64,000 nucleotides of DNA from an uncultured bacterium (GTDB lineage: Bacteria > Bacillota_I > Bacilli_A > RFN20 > CAG-826), in the NCBI GenBank assembly GCA_949297805.1, contig CASFTG010000001.1, positions 824,999 to 888,998 on the forward strand. The letters run 5' to 3'. The notes beneath the pieces are model-generated. The model was not told where the DNA came from. It searched no databases and saw nothing but the letters and a program-made list of their open reading frames with translations. Of this stretch, positions 17,038 to 28,141 are shown piece after piece. The position numbers and the translations under genes are program-made. Positions within the stretch are counted from its first letter, which is position 1. The number at the start of each line of letters is the position of its first letter.

Positions 17038-17399
17038 AGCCCTCTTTTTTAGTTCAGCACACGCTTTTTAAGTTTTTGTAGTTCGTTTGTGAAATCCTTG
17101 TTTATTAATCGCATATTTCCGATTAACACTATCTTAATAAACCAAAATTCCATTTGCAATAGGTCCGGGTCTCGGCCTACGCAATAGGCATATTGAATCC
17201 GGTAATTTTGCTTAGCAATCTCGAGGCAATACGATTAACACTATCGTGGTATTCAACCGGACACTTGTGTGGCGTTTTGCTTAACACTTTCGTGGCAATT
17301 TAGTTAACACTTTCGCGGTACTCCACCGGACACTCTTGCGGTATTTCACCGGACACTTTTGCGGGGTCACAACCCGAGATATTACGTTACTTCCTAAAT
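17038..17399. repeat. Repeat array resembling an IS21-family end, in a gene-free stretch
   Basis: No gene is seen here. Six related 15-16-base units start at 17235, 17257, 17281, 17304, 17326 and 17349, spaced 22-24 bases. Two alternate forms occur, TTAACACTTTCGCGG and CCGGACACTTTTGCGG, sharing an ACACTnTnGnGG core. A diverged copy sits at 17123. Multiple subterminal repeats with this spacing are typical of IS21-family ends, where they bind the IstA transposase. No istA or istB remains, so this is probably a solo end left after loss of the element. Confidence 0.6.
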
Positions 17400-17435
17400 C
17401 AAAAAGCCCATCGCCTGCTTATAAGACAATGGGCT
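17400..17435 (-). terminator. Terminator of the atp operon
   Basis: Minus-strand AGCCCAT, loop, ATGGGCT followed by TTTT, just after the atpC stop codon. Confidence 0.85.
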
Positions 17436-17442
17436 GGAATTA

Positions 17443-20092
<2,650 letters not shown>

Positions 20093-20095
20093 CTT

Positions 20096-21598
20096 TTACC
20101 GTCCTTTGAGGAATTCGATCAAAGCGTCCTTGATTTGCGCGGAAACCTCGTCGCTTAAATCATGGCTTTCCTCAATCGAATCGATGAGGTTTTTATGCAA
20201 AGAGCTGAGTTTGGCATAGAAATCGTTAAGCAAGGGTCGGATATCCTCAATCTTCTTATCATCGAGGAGCTTGGTTTTAGCGGCGTATAGCTCAATGACT
20301 TGTCTAGCCAAAGGATAAGGATCGTAATTCTTCTGCTTTAAGATCTCCATCAAGATCCCGCCATGCCGGAGGATCTTCTTGGTCGATTCATCAAGGTCGC
20401 TGCCAAACTGGGAGAAGGAAAGCATCTCGCGGTAAGAAGCGAGTTCGATCTTCAAGGAGGCGCTGGCTTTCTTCATCGCCTTGAACTGGGCCGAGGAGCC
20501 GACCCGGGAGACAGAGAAGCCCGAATCGACCGCCGGGCGTTGGCCAGCGTTGAAATAGTCGGTCAATAAGAAGATCTGGCCATCGGTGATGGAGATGATG
20601 TTGGTCGGGATATAAGCCGAGATATCACCGGCCTGGGTCTCAACGATCGGAAGGGCGGTGATCGAACCCCCGCCGTTTTCTTCGTTTAACCGGCAAGCCC
20701 GTTCTAGAAGCCTCGAATGGAGGTAGAAGATATCGCCAGGATAAGCTTCCCGGCCCGGAGACCGCTTTAAGAGCAAAGACAAAGCCCGATAAGCGACTGC
20801 ATGTTTGGATAGGTCATCGAAGACGATCAGGACGTCTTGGCCTGCTTCCATCCATTCCTCAGCCATCGCCATGGCGGCAAAGGGCGCGATATATAGAAGC
20901 GGAGCCGCTTCGCTCGCGGAAGCCGAGACGACGGTGGTATAGGAAAGGCAATCGAGGGTCCGGAGTTTCTCAACCAAGGCGGCGACGCTCGAGTTTTTCT
21001 GCCCGATGGCGCAGTAGACGCATTTGACGCCGGTATGCTTCTGATTAATGATGGCGTCTAAGGCAATCGCGGTCTTGCCGGTTTGGCGGTCGCCGATGAT
21101 CAATTCCCGTTGGCCCCTTCCAATCGGGATCATGGCGTCGATCGCCTTGATGCCGGTCATTAAGGGGGTATCGACCGATTTCCGTTTCATGACCCCGGGG
21201 GCGATCCGTTCGATCGGCCGGGTGTTCTTATAGCTAATCGGCCCTTTCTCGTCGATCGGCTGGCCCAGGGCATTGACGATCCGGCCCGATAAGCCATCCC
21301 CAACCGGGACTTCGACGACTTTACCGGTCCGTTTGACCTCGTCGCCTTCTTTGATTTCCTCGTCATCGCCAAGCAAAACCGCCCCGACGTCATCGAGGTT
21401 CAGGTTCATCGCCATCCCGTAGACGTCGCCGGGGAAAAGGAGCAATTCGCCGAGCATCGCGTCTTTTAGCCCATAGATGCCGGCGATGCCGTCGCCAACC
21501 GAGACGACGGTTCCGACGTCATCCTGTTTGATATCCTTTTGGTAATTCTTGATTTCGGCTTTAAGCAACGCGCTTAAGCCTTCGGTATCGATTTTCAT
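20096..21598 (-). CDS. atpA: ATP synthase F1 subunit alpha
   Basis: A 500-residue regulatory nucleotide-binding subunit. P-loop GDRQTGKTA, the arginine-finger region (DSGFSVSRVGSSAQ) and the N-terminal beta-barrel with GDGIAGIYGL are clear. Length is standard. A GGAGG site lies upstream of the ATG, and atpH ends two bases before. Confidence 0.99.
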   Translation of the reverse strand: MKIDTEGLSALLKAEIKNYQKDIKQDDVGTVVSVGDGIAGIYGLKDAMLGELLLFPGDVYGMAMNLNLDDVGAVLLGDDEEIKEGDEVKRTGKVVEVPVGDGLSGRIVNALGQPIDEKGPISYKNTRPIERIAPGVMKRKSVDTPLMTGIKAIDAMIPIGRGQRELIIGDRQTGKTAIALDAIINQKHTGVKCVYCAIGQKNSSVAALVEKLRTLDCLSYTTVVSASASEAAPLLYIAPFAAMAMAEEWMEAGQDVLIVFDDLSKHAVAYRALSLLLKRSPGREAYPGDIFYLHSRLLERACRLNEENGGGSITALPIVETQAGDISAYIPTNIISITDGQIFLLTDYFNAGQRPAVDSGFSVSRVGSSAQFKAMKKASASLKIELASYREMLSFSQFGSDLDESTKKILRHGGILMEILKQKNYDPYPLARQVIELYAAKTKLLDDKKIEDIRPLLNDFYAKLSSLHKNLIDSIEESHDLSDEVSAQIKDALIEFLKGR

Positions 21599-21599
21599 G

Positions 21600-22136
21600 C
21601 TATTGGCCTCCTTTTAGTCGGGTCCGCAAAGCGTTGAGCTGGGATTTTAAGGTGTAGTCATAAGTCTTTTCCCCGAGGGCGACCTTATAGCCCCCGAGCA
21701 ACGAGGAATCGATCTTGTTATGAAGCCGGACCGCCGCCCCGAGTTTCTTCTCTAAGGCCTGCGACAATCTAGCGATATCATCTTCCTTCATCGCCCTAGA
21801 TGAATAGACGGTCCCTTGGCAAATGCCCAGGGCCTTGTAGGCCAAAGAAAGGAAGGAATCCAAGGAATCGATCAGTTCCTTTAAGTCGCTATGGTCGGCC
21901 ATGACGAAGAGGAAGTCGGTCAAGATGGGGAGGTTAACGGCTTTGGTTAGCTCGCCTAAAACCTTTTTCTTCTCCTCCTTATCGACCTTAGGGGAGGAAA
22001 GGAAATCCATAGCCTCCGGGGTCTTTTTCAATAAGCGCAGCAAGGCTTCGCTAAATTCAGCATACGAGGAAAGCTCCGATTCCTGAACACAGGAATAGAG
22101 GGCTTTTCCATAAGCGAGGCCGCGCTTATCCATCAC
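21600..22136 (-). CDS. atpH: ATP synthase F1 subunit delta
   Basis: A 178-residue peripheral stalk subunit linking alpha to the b dimer. It shows YGKALYS near the N-terminus and the family C-terminal block KIDSSLLGGYKVALGEKTYDYTLKSQL split here by its Ile-Asp-Ser start; the pattern D-x-S-L-L-G-G is characteristic. The ATG overlaps the atpF stop codon. Confidence 0.95.
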   Translation of the reverse strand: MMDKRGLAYGKALYSCVQESELSSYAEFSEALLRLLKKTPEAMDFLSSPKVDKEEKKKVLGELTKAVNLPILTDFLFVMADHSDLKELIDSLDSFLSLAYKALGICQGTVYSSRAMKEDDIARLSQALEKKLGAAVRLHNKIDSSLLGGYKVALGEKTYDYTLKSQLNALRTRLKGGQ

Positions 22137-22705
22137 TTCTCCTCCAGTTTAGCCAAGAAATCATTAAGCAGCTTCCGCTCGTCCTCGCCATCGACTTCCC
22201 GAGAGAGCAAAGCGCTCGAGGCCGAAAGGGCCATGTCGACCACTTCGCCTTTTAATTGCTTCTTGGCCTTCTCCATCTGCAAGGCGATGTCTTCATCGGC
22301 CGCCTGCTTCTTTTTGGCGATGGCTTCTTCGGCTTGGGCAATGCTGGCGGCGGTTTCGCTTTGGGCTTGCTTTCGCGCCTCCTCGACGATCTTGGCTGCC
22401 TCCGCTTGCCCTTCCTTGATCAATTCGTCTTTATGGAGGGCCGCTTCCTTGGCTTCGGCGAGTTTGCTCTCCGACTCCTTGATATTGCCTTCGATATACT
22501 CTTTCCGTTTGATCAAAAGCTTATGGACCGGCTTATAGGCGATGAAGTAGACCAAAACCAATAAGACCACGAAGCCCAAAAGCTGGACGACGAAATCAAT
22601 GATCCCGTTCGGGAAGATCTTGCTGGTGAAGTCATCCCCATCAAAGGGCCGATCATCGGGGCCGGAGTCGCTTAAAGTGATGAGGAATAGATAGAGCCTA
22701 TCCAT
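22133..22705 (-). CDS. atpF: ATP synthase F0 subunit b
   Basis: A 190-residue stator subunit: one N-terminal membrane helix (IIDFVVQLLGFVVLLVLVY) followed by a long Ala/Glu/Lys coiled coil. A longer frame extends to 22789 into atpE and is not family-like. Two adjacent ATGs occur at 22708 and 22705; the AAGGGGAA site is best spaced for 22705. Confidence 0.92.
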   Translation of the reverse strand: MDRLYLFLITLSDSGPDDRPFDGDDFTSKIFPNGIIDFVVQLLGFVVLLVLVYFIAYKPVHKLLIKRKEYIEGNIKESESKLAEAKEAALHKDELIKEGQAEAAKIVEEARKQAQSETAASIAQAEEAIAKKKQAADEDIALQMEKAKKQLKGEVVDMALSASSALLSREVDGEDERKLLNDFLAKLEEK

Positions 22706-22715
22706 CATTTCCCCT

Positions 22716-22997
22716 TTAGAACATGCTCGGCAAGGCGAAGATGATGAGGATGGCGACGATGAGGGCGTAAATGCCGGTCGATTCGTCAAGGGCGACGGCG
22801 AGGATCATCGTCGAGCGGAGCTTGCCATACATCTCCGGATTCCGGGCGATCCCGTCGATGGCATGCGAGCAGATCAGCGCTTCGCCGACGGCCGAGAAGG
22901 TGCCGGTGCAGGCGCAGAGGCCAGCGCCGATGGCGACAAGCCCCATCTGGTCGACGGCCTCGAGGGCCGGTAGGACCACATTAGTGAGAAAACCCAT
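22716..22997 (-). CDS. atpE: ATP synthase F0 subunit c, predicted Na+-type
   Basis: A 93-residue hairpin of two membrane helices joined by the polar ARNPE loop (51-55). Helix 2 carries DESTGIYALIVA with the ion-binding Glu72, Ser73, Thr74 and Tyr77. Helix 1 has Glu39 exactly 33 residues before Glu72, the place of Gln32 in the Ilyobacter tartaricus ring and of Glu32 in the Fusobacterium nucleatum two-carboxylate ring. This points to Na+ coupling with two carboxylates per site. The N-terminal part is a few residues longer than in those species. Confidence 0.96.
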   Translation of the reverse strand: MGFLTNVVLPALEAVDQMGLVAIGAGLCACTGTFSAVGEALICSHAIDGIARNPEMYGKLRSTMILAVALDESTGIYALIVAILIIFALPSMF

Positions 22998-23009
22998 GGT
23001 AATAACCTC

Positions 23010-23801
23010 CTATTGGGCAACTGCTTCCTTATCCCCGCGGGTGATTTGCCCCTCGATCCCCATCAAGTCGTCCTCCTCGGGCATCTCAGCCCCGATCCAG
23101 ACGGCGTTAAGGGAAGCGAAAACCAAGGTTTGGACAAACCCGGAGAATAAGCTGAAATAAAGATTGAGGACCCCGATGGCGAAGGGGGCGATAAATATCT
23201 GACCCCAGGGGCCCATGGCGCCAAACAAGGCATAGGATAAGCTCTTCAAGCACCAAGAGACGATGCCGATGATGACCGAGCCGGACAAACAATTGCCGAA
23301 CATACGGAGGCAAGTGGAGATGATCGGGGTCCACATGGTGACCAAATTGATCGGGAGCCAGATCTTAAGCGGCTCGATATAGCGATGGAAATAGCCCCAG
23401 TGGGAATAACGGATGGCCGTCGCCTGGATCAGGATGAACATGACTAACGACAGTGAGAACGGGACGACTAGGTAATCGACGATCGAGGGGAAGCCGGTCA
23501 AGGACCAGTTGAAGGCGAGGAAAAGATAAATCCAAAGGCCGCAGAAATAACCGGGCCATCTTCCGACGTTTTTATGGCCCATCATCGAGACGGTCCACTC
23601 ATCGACGTAGCCAACCCCCATTTCGGCTAAAAGCAATATCCCTCTCGGGGCTTGCTTATAGTCGGCTCTTCTCGCTTTGACCCCAACGATGATGGCGAGG
23701 ATCAAAACGATGGTCATGACGGCCAAAGAGGAAATGATCGCTCCGGAGATATCGAGGTCGAGGAAATGCTCGATCATGTTGTCAATCGGTGACTTATTCA
23801 T
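23010..23801 (-). CDS. atpB: ATP synthase F0 subunit a
   Basis: A 263-residue polytopic stator subunit with five to six hydrophobic segments. The essential arginine lies in STCLRMFGNCLSG, matching the family LRLFGN motif. The C-terminal QTLVFASLNAVWIG block corresponds to the conserved final helix. It overlaps the upstream gene by eight bases. Confidence 0.96.
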   Translation of the reverse strand: MNKSPIDNMIEHFLDLDISGAIISSLAVMTIVLILAIIVGVKARRADYKQAPRGILLLAEMGVGYVDEWTVSMMGHKNVGRWPGYFCGLWIYLFLAFNWSLTGFPSIVDYLVVPFSLSLVMFILIQATAIRYSHWGYFHRYIEPLKIWLPINLVTMWTPIISTCLRMFGNCLSGSVIIGIVSWCLKSLSYALFGAMGPWGQIFIAPFAIGVLNLYFSLFSGFVQTLVFASLNAVWIGAEMPEEDDLMGIEGQITRGDKEAVAQ

Positions 23802-24222
23802 GGCTTTCCTCTCTCGTTGACCCCTTCTTATTGATGAGCCCGGCGATAATGCAGACCACCGGCATCGGCAGATACCCCCCGACCGTGGTCCAGACGTTCA
23901 GCCAATTGGACTCGAAAGTATAGGTGACGAGGGCCGCCCCGACGACGGCGGCGACCAATAGAATAAAACGCAGCAGCATGAACAAGACAGTCAAAGCCAT
24001 CCGTCCCCCCTTAGCCCCATTGGGGTCGAGGACCGATTTCGAGGTAAAGGCGATCGACCAATAGGTGAAGGCCCCGACCGCCCCGCCGAGCAGCCAGCCG
24101 AGCGGATACCCCGGATTGCCGATAAAGAAGCCAAAAAGGAAAGCCAAAAAGCCCAGGAGGGCGCAAAGGGCAAGCACCAGCAGGATCTTGGTGGTTTCCG
24201 GCAAGGTGAGCAGCTTCTTCAT
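23794..24222 (-). CDS. atpI: AtpI-like membrane protein, first gene of the atp operon
   Basis: A 142-residue protein with four predicted membrane helices (about 12-35, 40-62, 72-98, 108-130) and no recognisable catalytic motif. Position at the head of the atp operon and the topology match AtpI/Atp2, which assists c-ring assembly or ion supply. Sequence similarity is weak, so the name is mainly positional. An AGGAATC site lies eight bases before the ATG. Confidence 0.7.
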   Translation of the reverse strand: MKKLLTLPETTKILLVLALCALLGFLAFLFGFFIGNPGYPLGWLLGGAVGAFTYWSIAFTSKSVLDPNGAKGGRMALTVLFMLLRFILLVAAVVGAALVTYTFESNWLNVWTTVGGYLPMPVVCIIAGLINKKGSTREESHE

Positions 24223-24246
24223 AACAAGATTCCTAACAACCGGGAA

Positions 24247-24275
24247 ATGATAAGCACGAATATCAGTATTTGCAA
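24247..24275 (-). promoter_or_regulatory. Promoter of the atp operon
   Basis: Minus-strand -35 TTGCAA (24275-24270), 17-base spacer, -10 TATCAT (24252-24247), 24 bases before the atpI ATG. This operon is leadered, unlike many single genes here. Confidence 0.7.
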
Positions 24276-24314
24276 TCCCCTAAAAGGGGAAAGATAGAGT
24301 AATGATACCAATGC

Positions 24315-25505
24315 TCAGCGGTTGTAGCGGAACTTCGCCACCGCGTAGATCCCGTCTTCAAATTTGATGTCAACCTCACCTTGGATCAGGGGATAAAGGT
24401 ATTCCCGGAAAGCCGGAGTCAGGTGATAGACCGAATCGAGGAAGTCACTCGGGATCTTCTTCTCGACGTTGGCAATCCCCTCGACAGGTTTGAGCTCGTA
24501 TTCGACCTTATAAGGAGAGGAGGACACCCGATGGAGGGCGACCATGCAGCCGGTCTGGCCGGATAATCCGGCCTTGACGGCTAGGCGCCCACATTCGATG
24601 GCCTCGTCCCGATCGACTTTGCTAATAAGGATCGGATCGGCCCGTTGGGGTAAAGAGAGTTCGATCGAACGGGTCGGGAGGCCGAGGTTCTTCTCGACTA
24701 AGCGGGTCAAGTCATCAGCCGCCCCACCGAGTTGGATATGGCCGAAAGCATCGACCCGGGCGGCGCTGGTGTCGCGGGGAAAGATGATGCCTTCACTGAT
24801 GGCGACGACGCAGTGACCCTTCTTCTCGTGGATCGCCTTGACCTCGGAATAGAAGGATTCAAGGTCGAAGGCATCCTCGGGGAGATAAATCAAATCGGGA
24901 CGATAAGGCGCGGGCAATAGATCAACCGAGGCGGTCAGCCAGCCGGCGTTCCGACCCATGATCTCGACCACGAATACCTTGCCCTTCTTATAGCAGGCGG
25001 CGTCGACACAGACCGATTTGACGGTGTTGATGACGTATTTGGCGGCCGAGCCGTAGCCAATGCAATGGTCGGTGGCCGAGAGGTCGTTATCGACGGTCTT
25101 GGGGACCCCTATGACCTTGACGTCAAGCCCTTTCTTAGCGAAGAGGCGCGAGAGCTTGGCGCAGGTATCCATCGAGTCGTTGCCCCCGTTGACCAGGACT
25201 AAGCCGATGTCGTTGGTTTCAATCGTCTCGACGATCTTGCTATACCGTTCATCGTCTGAGTCGCTCGGCAACTTATAACGAGTCGAGCCGAGGATGGCCC
25301 CCGGGGTCTGCAAAAGCAATTCGATCTGCTCTGGGTCTTCCTTATTGATATCGAAGAGGTCATCGTTCAATAACCCTTCCACCCCGTTCCGCGACCCATA
25401 GATATGGGGGATGCCCTGGGCCTTGGCTTCCTTGATGGCCCCATAGAGGGAGGAGTTGATGACGGCGGTTGGACCACCGGACTGCAGATAGACGAGGTTT
25501 TTCAT
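24315..25505 (-). CDS. pfp: PPi-dependent 6-phosphofructokinase
   Basis: A 396-residue phosphofructokinase that interconverts fructose-6-P and fructose-1,6-bisphosphate. The donor-specificity loop reads NGGNDSMDT with Asp110 where ATP-dependent enzymes have glycine, and the GVPKTVDND motif follows; both indicate pyrophosphate as donor. GGPTAVINSS near the N-terminus and MGRNAGWLTA are also typical. Asn109 in place of the usual Asp is a small deviation. The start overlaps the end of the isochorismatase gene (ATGA) and has an AAGGAGA site. Confidence 0.93.
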   Translation of the reverse strand: MKNLVYLQSGGPTAVINSSLYGAIKEAKAQGIPHIYGSRNGVEGLLNDDLFDINKEDPEQIELLLQTPGAILGSTRYKLPSDSDDERYSKIVETIETNDIGLVLVNGGNDSMDTCAKLSRLFAKKGLDVKVIGVPKTVDNDLSATDHCIGYGSAAKYVINTVKSVCVDAACYKKGKVFVVEIMGRNAGWLTASVDLLPAPYRPDLIYLPEDAFDLESFYSEVKAIHEKKGHCVVAISEGIIFPRDTSAARVDAFGHIQLGGAADDLTRLVEKNLGLPTRSIELSLPQRADPILISKVDRDEAIECGRLAVKAGLSGQTGCMVALHRVSSSPYKVEYELKPVEGIANVEKKIPSDFLDSVYHLTPAFREYLYPLIQGEVDIKFEDGIYAVAKFRYNR

Positions 25506-26032
25506 GCGGGTTCTCCTTCAATGACATCAATATGGGTGTATTGCAATGCTTTATAGGCATTTTGCTCGGCTTCCGAATTGGAAGAAGCGCAATATCGGCG
25601 CAAAACCTTGATCTTCGCATTAGGAAGGGCGGCTTTGGCTAAGACGGCGTTGGAAAAGACGCAGATGGCGGAGTCAATCCCGCAGAAGAGGACTTCTTGG
25701 TAGCCTTTTTCCTTTAATCTCAAAGCTAAGTCGAGGCTCCCAAATGTCTCTTTCTTAAAGGTGTTGCAAGGGCCCACGAAAGGAAGCAACGCCGGAATGA
25801 GTCTATAGCCCGGGGTCCCTTCTAGACAATGGGGAACCGGCAGGCGTTTCCCTTCCTCGGTCGTTAGGTAATCGGAATGATGGGTATCGAGGGTGAAGTA
25901 GATATCGTATCCAGAGAGGCGAGTCAAAAGACCGGCGATCTTCTCATCGAGCCCTACTGCCCCGGGGAAGCCTAAAGCCCCCTTGACGAAATCGACTTGC
26001 ATGTCGATGACCACGATGGCTTTCGTTTGCAT
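25502..26032 (-). CDS. Isochorismatase-family hydrolase, nicotinamidase-like
   Basis: A 176-residue cysteine hydrolase with VVIDMQVDFVKGALGF (catalytic Asp), DTHHSDY (metal-binding in PncA-type enzymes) and FCGIDSAICV (catalytic Cys). The pattern DTHH and the overall size suggest nicotinamidase (nicotinamide to nicotinate, NAD salvage), but the subfamily is not certain. A longer frame reaches 26110; the ATG at 26032 is chosen because CATAAT lies six bases before it with TTGCTT 17 bases further. It forms a two-gene operon with pfp. Confidence 0.85.
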   Translation of the reverse strand: MQTKAIVVIDMQVDFVKGALGFPGAVGLDEKIAGLLTRLSGYDIYFTLDTHHSDYLTTEEGKRLPVPHCLEGTPGYRLIPALLPFVGPCNTFKKETFGSLDLALRLKEKGYQEVLFCGIDSAICVFSNAVLAKAALPNAKIKVLRRYCASSNSEAEQNAYKALQYTHIDVIEGEPA

Positions 26033-26038
26033 GGCAAA

Positions 26039-26067
26039 ATTATGGGGTCGGATTAAAAAGAAAGCAA
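26039..26067 (-). promoter_or_regulatory. Promoter of the leaderless isochorismatase-pfp operon
   Basis: -35 TTGCTT (26067-26062), 17-base spacer, -10 CATAAT (26044-26039), then six bases to the ATG. This is one of the leaderless promoters here with a reasonable -35. Confidence 0.62.
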
Positions 26068-26110
26068 GGAGGGAACCAGGGTCCGAGCAAATGGCGAAGG
26101 CGTTCGTCAT

Positions 26111-26338
26111 TTAATCGGAGTCTCAAGATTGTTTAGGAGTCATGGCGATAATTTCTTCGAGCGTTTTCCCGATTTGGAGCGCTTTCGAAGTCAAACCCAT
26201 CGATAAAGGCCTCTAGTAAGGAAGGCAAACGATGTTGGCTTATCCCGTCTCTTATTCAATAACGATGTAAGACTATTAAGGGATACTACGCGCTTCCCGC
26301 CTGCCGATGGCCGGCAAATTCGGAAACCCCGATAAACC
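26111..26338. other. Intergenic stretch, no gene supported
   Basis: Between the isochorismatase promoter and the uridine kinase promoter. The minus strand has a 25-codon frame (MGLTSKALQIGK and onward) without a start signal or recognisable family; it may be a fragment of a lost gene. Nothing else is supported. Confidence 0.4.
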
Positions 26339-26367
26339 TTGATATGTAAGCCCTTACATTGTACCAT
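26339..26367 (+). promoter_or_regulatory. Promoter of the uridine kinase gene with a palindrome in the spacer
   Basis: -35 TTGATA (26339-26344), 17-base spacer, -10 TACCAT (26362-26367). The spacer contains the palindrome TGTAAGCCCTTACA (26345-26358), one base from the CcpA cre form TGTAAGCGCTTACA. A repressor bound here would block RNA polymerase. Confidence 0.55.
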
Positions 26368-26407
26368 TATAGGCTAGGGCCACCGAACAGGAGTCCCGTA
26401 TCGACCT

Positions 26408-28057
26408 ATGCAATTCACCGTTAAGACGAATAACGACACCCTCACCTTCAACAAAAAGACCAGCCTGTTGGAAATACTCGGCGAAGAGAACCCCGACCGG
26501 GACATCATCGCCGCTCGAGTCAACAACCGGGTTCGGGAATTGACCTACGAAGTCAATTATGACTGCGAGATCGAATGGCTGACCGTCAAGGATTCCGACG
26601 CGGTCAAAACCTATGAAGCCTCCCTCCGTTACGTGGTGGCGATGGCTTTCCATCGGGCTTATCCGGAACTAAAGATCCGCTTCGCCTACAACGTCTCCCG
26701 CTGCGTCTCGATCCATCTTTTGACCCCGGGGTACACCGCCAATACGGCGATGCTGCTCAAAGTCAGCCATGAGATCGAGGAGATCATCAAAGCCGACTAT
26801 CCCCTAAAACGGATGCTCGTCCCCCTCGACGAGGCCAAGCCGGTTTACGAGAAGCTCGGCTACGAAGATAAGATGGGGCTATTGCCCTACCGGCCGGAGA
26901 AGACCGTCCACCTTTATGAATGCGATGGCTTCTACGATTACATGTATAACCACATGGTCCCCTCGACCGGCTATATCAAGAAATACAAGCTCCGGCTTTA
27001 TGCCCCGGGCTTCCTCCTCCAATACCCCCGGGCCGAAACCGGGGGCGAGATCCCGCCCTTCCAAGACGCCCCGACTTTCGGCCGGACTTTGACCGAAAGC
27101 CACGATTGGTCGAAGATCGTCGGCAGCGACACCGTCGCCGGCATCAATGATTCGATCAAGAAAAACGGGACGGTCGAGTTCATCAACATCTGCGAAGCCC
27201 GCCACAACCGGATGCTTTGCGAGCTCGGCCAGCTCATCGAGGATTCGATCGACGACGTCTCCTTAATCTGCGTCGCCGGGCCCTCCTCCAGCGGCAAGAC
27301 CACCTTCGCCAACCGCCTGCGGATCGAATTGCTGGCCCGCGGCATCCGCCCGATCCGGATCTCGATCGACGACTATTACCTCGAGAAGCACCTGATCCCG
27401 AAGGATAAGGACGGGAACATCGACCTCGAATCGATCGAGGCCCTCAACATCCCCCTTTTCAACCAGAACATGGTCGATTTGATCGCCGGGGAGGAAGTGA
27501 CCTTGCCCCGCTTCGACTTCCAATCGGGGAAATCGGTCCCCGGTCGGACCTTGAAGGTCCAACACGGCCAGCCAATCATCATCGAGGGGATCCACGCCTT
27601 GAACGATCGGTTGACCCGCGATATCCCAAAGTCGGCCAAATTCAAGATCTTCATCGCCCCCCAGGCCCAGATGAACCTCGACGACCATAACCCGGTGTCG
27701 CTCACCGACCTCCGGCTCATCCGCCGGATCGTCCGCGACTACAAGTTCCGCAACGCCTCGGCCGAAGAGACCATCGAGATGTGGCCGAGCGTCCGGGCTG
27801 GCGAATTCAAATGGATCTACGATACCCAGGAAGGCTCGGACTACGTCTACAACTCGATGCTTAGCTACGAGCTCCCGGTCATGAAGAAATACGCCATGCC
27901 CTTGCTTAAGCAAATCGACGAGCAGTCCCCCTGCTTCCCGACCGCCCTCCGGCTGATGCGGATGCTGAAATTCTTCATCGACATGCCCGACGACTGGGTC
28001 CCGAGCAACTCGCTGATGCGCGAGTTCATCGGCGGTTCCTGCTACGCCGACGTATAA
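26408..28057 (+). CDS. TGS-domain uridine kinase family nucleoside kinase
   Basis: A 549-residue protein: an N-terminal TGS-like ubiquitin-fold domain (1-65), a middle segment resembling the threonyl-tRNA synthetase second additional domain, and a C-terminal phosphoribulokinase/uridine kinase domain with P-loop AGPSSSGKTTFANRL (about 285-300), IDDYYL and IIEGIHALND. The family is widespread in Firmicutes; it phosphorylates uridine/cytidine or related nucleosides, though the exact substrate of the TGS-fused type is unsettled. Codon choice is strongly C-ended compared with neighbours to the left. An AGGAG lies 14 bases before the ATG, longer than ideal. A terminator follows. Confidence 0.9.
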   Translation: MQFTVKTNNDTLTFNKKTSLLEILGEENPDRDIIAARVNNRVRELTYEVNYDCEIEWLTVKDSDAVKTYEASLRYVVAMAFHRAYPELKIRFAYNVSRCVSIHLLTPGYTANTAMLLKVSHEIEEIIKADYPLKRMLVPLDEAKPVYEKLGYEDKMGLLPYRPEKTVHLYECDGFYDYMYNHMVPSTGYIKKYKLRLYAPGFLLQYPRAETGGEIPPFQDAPTFGRTLTESHDWSKIVGSDTVAGINDSIKKNGTVEFINICEARHNRMLCELGQLIEDSIDDVSLICVAGPSSSGKTTFANRLRIELLARGIRPIRISIDDYYLEKHLIPKDKDGNIDLESIEALNIPLFNQNMVDLIAGEEVTLPRFDFQSGKSVPGRTLKVQHGQPIIIEGIHALNDRLTRDIPKSAKFKIFIAPQAQMNLDDHNPVSLTDLRLIRRIVRDYKFRNASAEETIEMWPSVRAGEFKWIYDTQEGSDYVYNSMLSYELPVMKKYAMPLLKQIDEQSPCFPTALRLMRMLKFFIDMPDDWVPSNSLMREFIGGSCYADV

Positions 28058-28093
28058 AACGTTCTATCGAGCGCTTAGGCTCCCTAGATAAAG

Positions 28094-28132
28094 AAAACGG
28101 AGACCAACTTAGGATCTCCGTTTTTCTTTTTT
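28094..28132. terminator. Bidirectional terminator
   Basis: Ten-base stem AAAACGGAGA/TCTCCGTTTT with T-rich sequence on the plus strand (TTTTTCTTTTTTT) and TTTTC on the minus strand. It serves the convergent uridine kinase gene and the lipoprotein operon. Confidence 0.9.
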
Positions 28133-28141
28133 TACCCTATA

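Noticed and set aside
17235..17364. CRISPR-like regular repeats
   Set aside because: Units are diverged and only about 15 bases long with 6-9-base gaps; no spacers of typical length and no cas genes.
24276..24290. Terminator for pfp at the CCCC/GGGG hairpin
   Set aside because: No T-run follows, the stem is only four to five base pairs, and it lies at the atp promoter -35 region.
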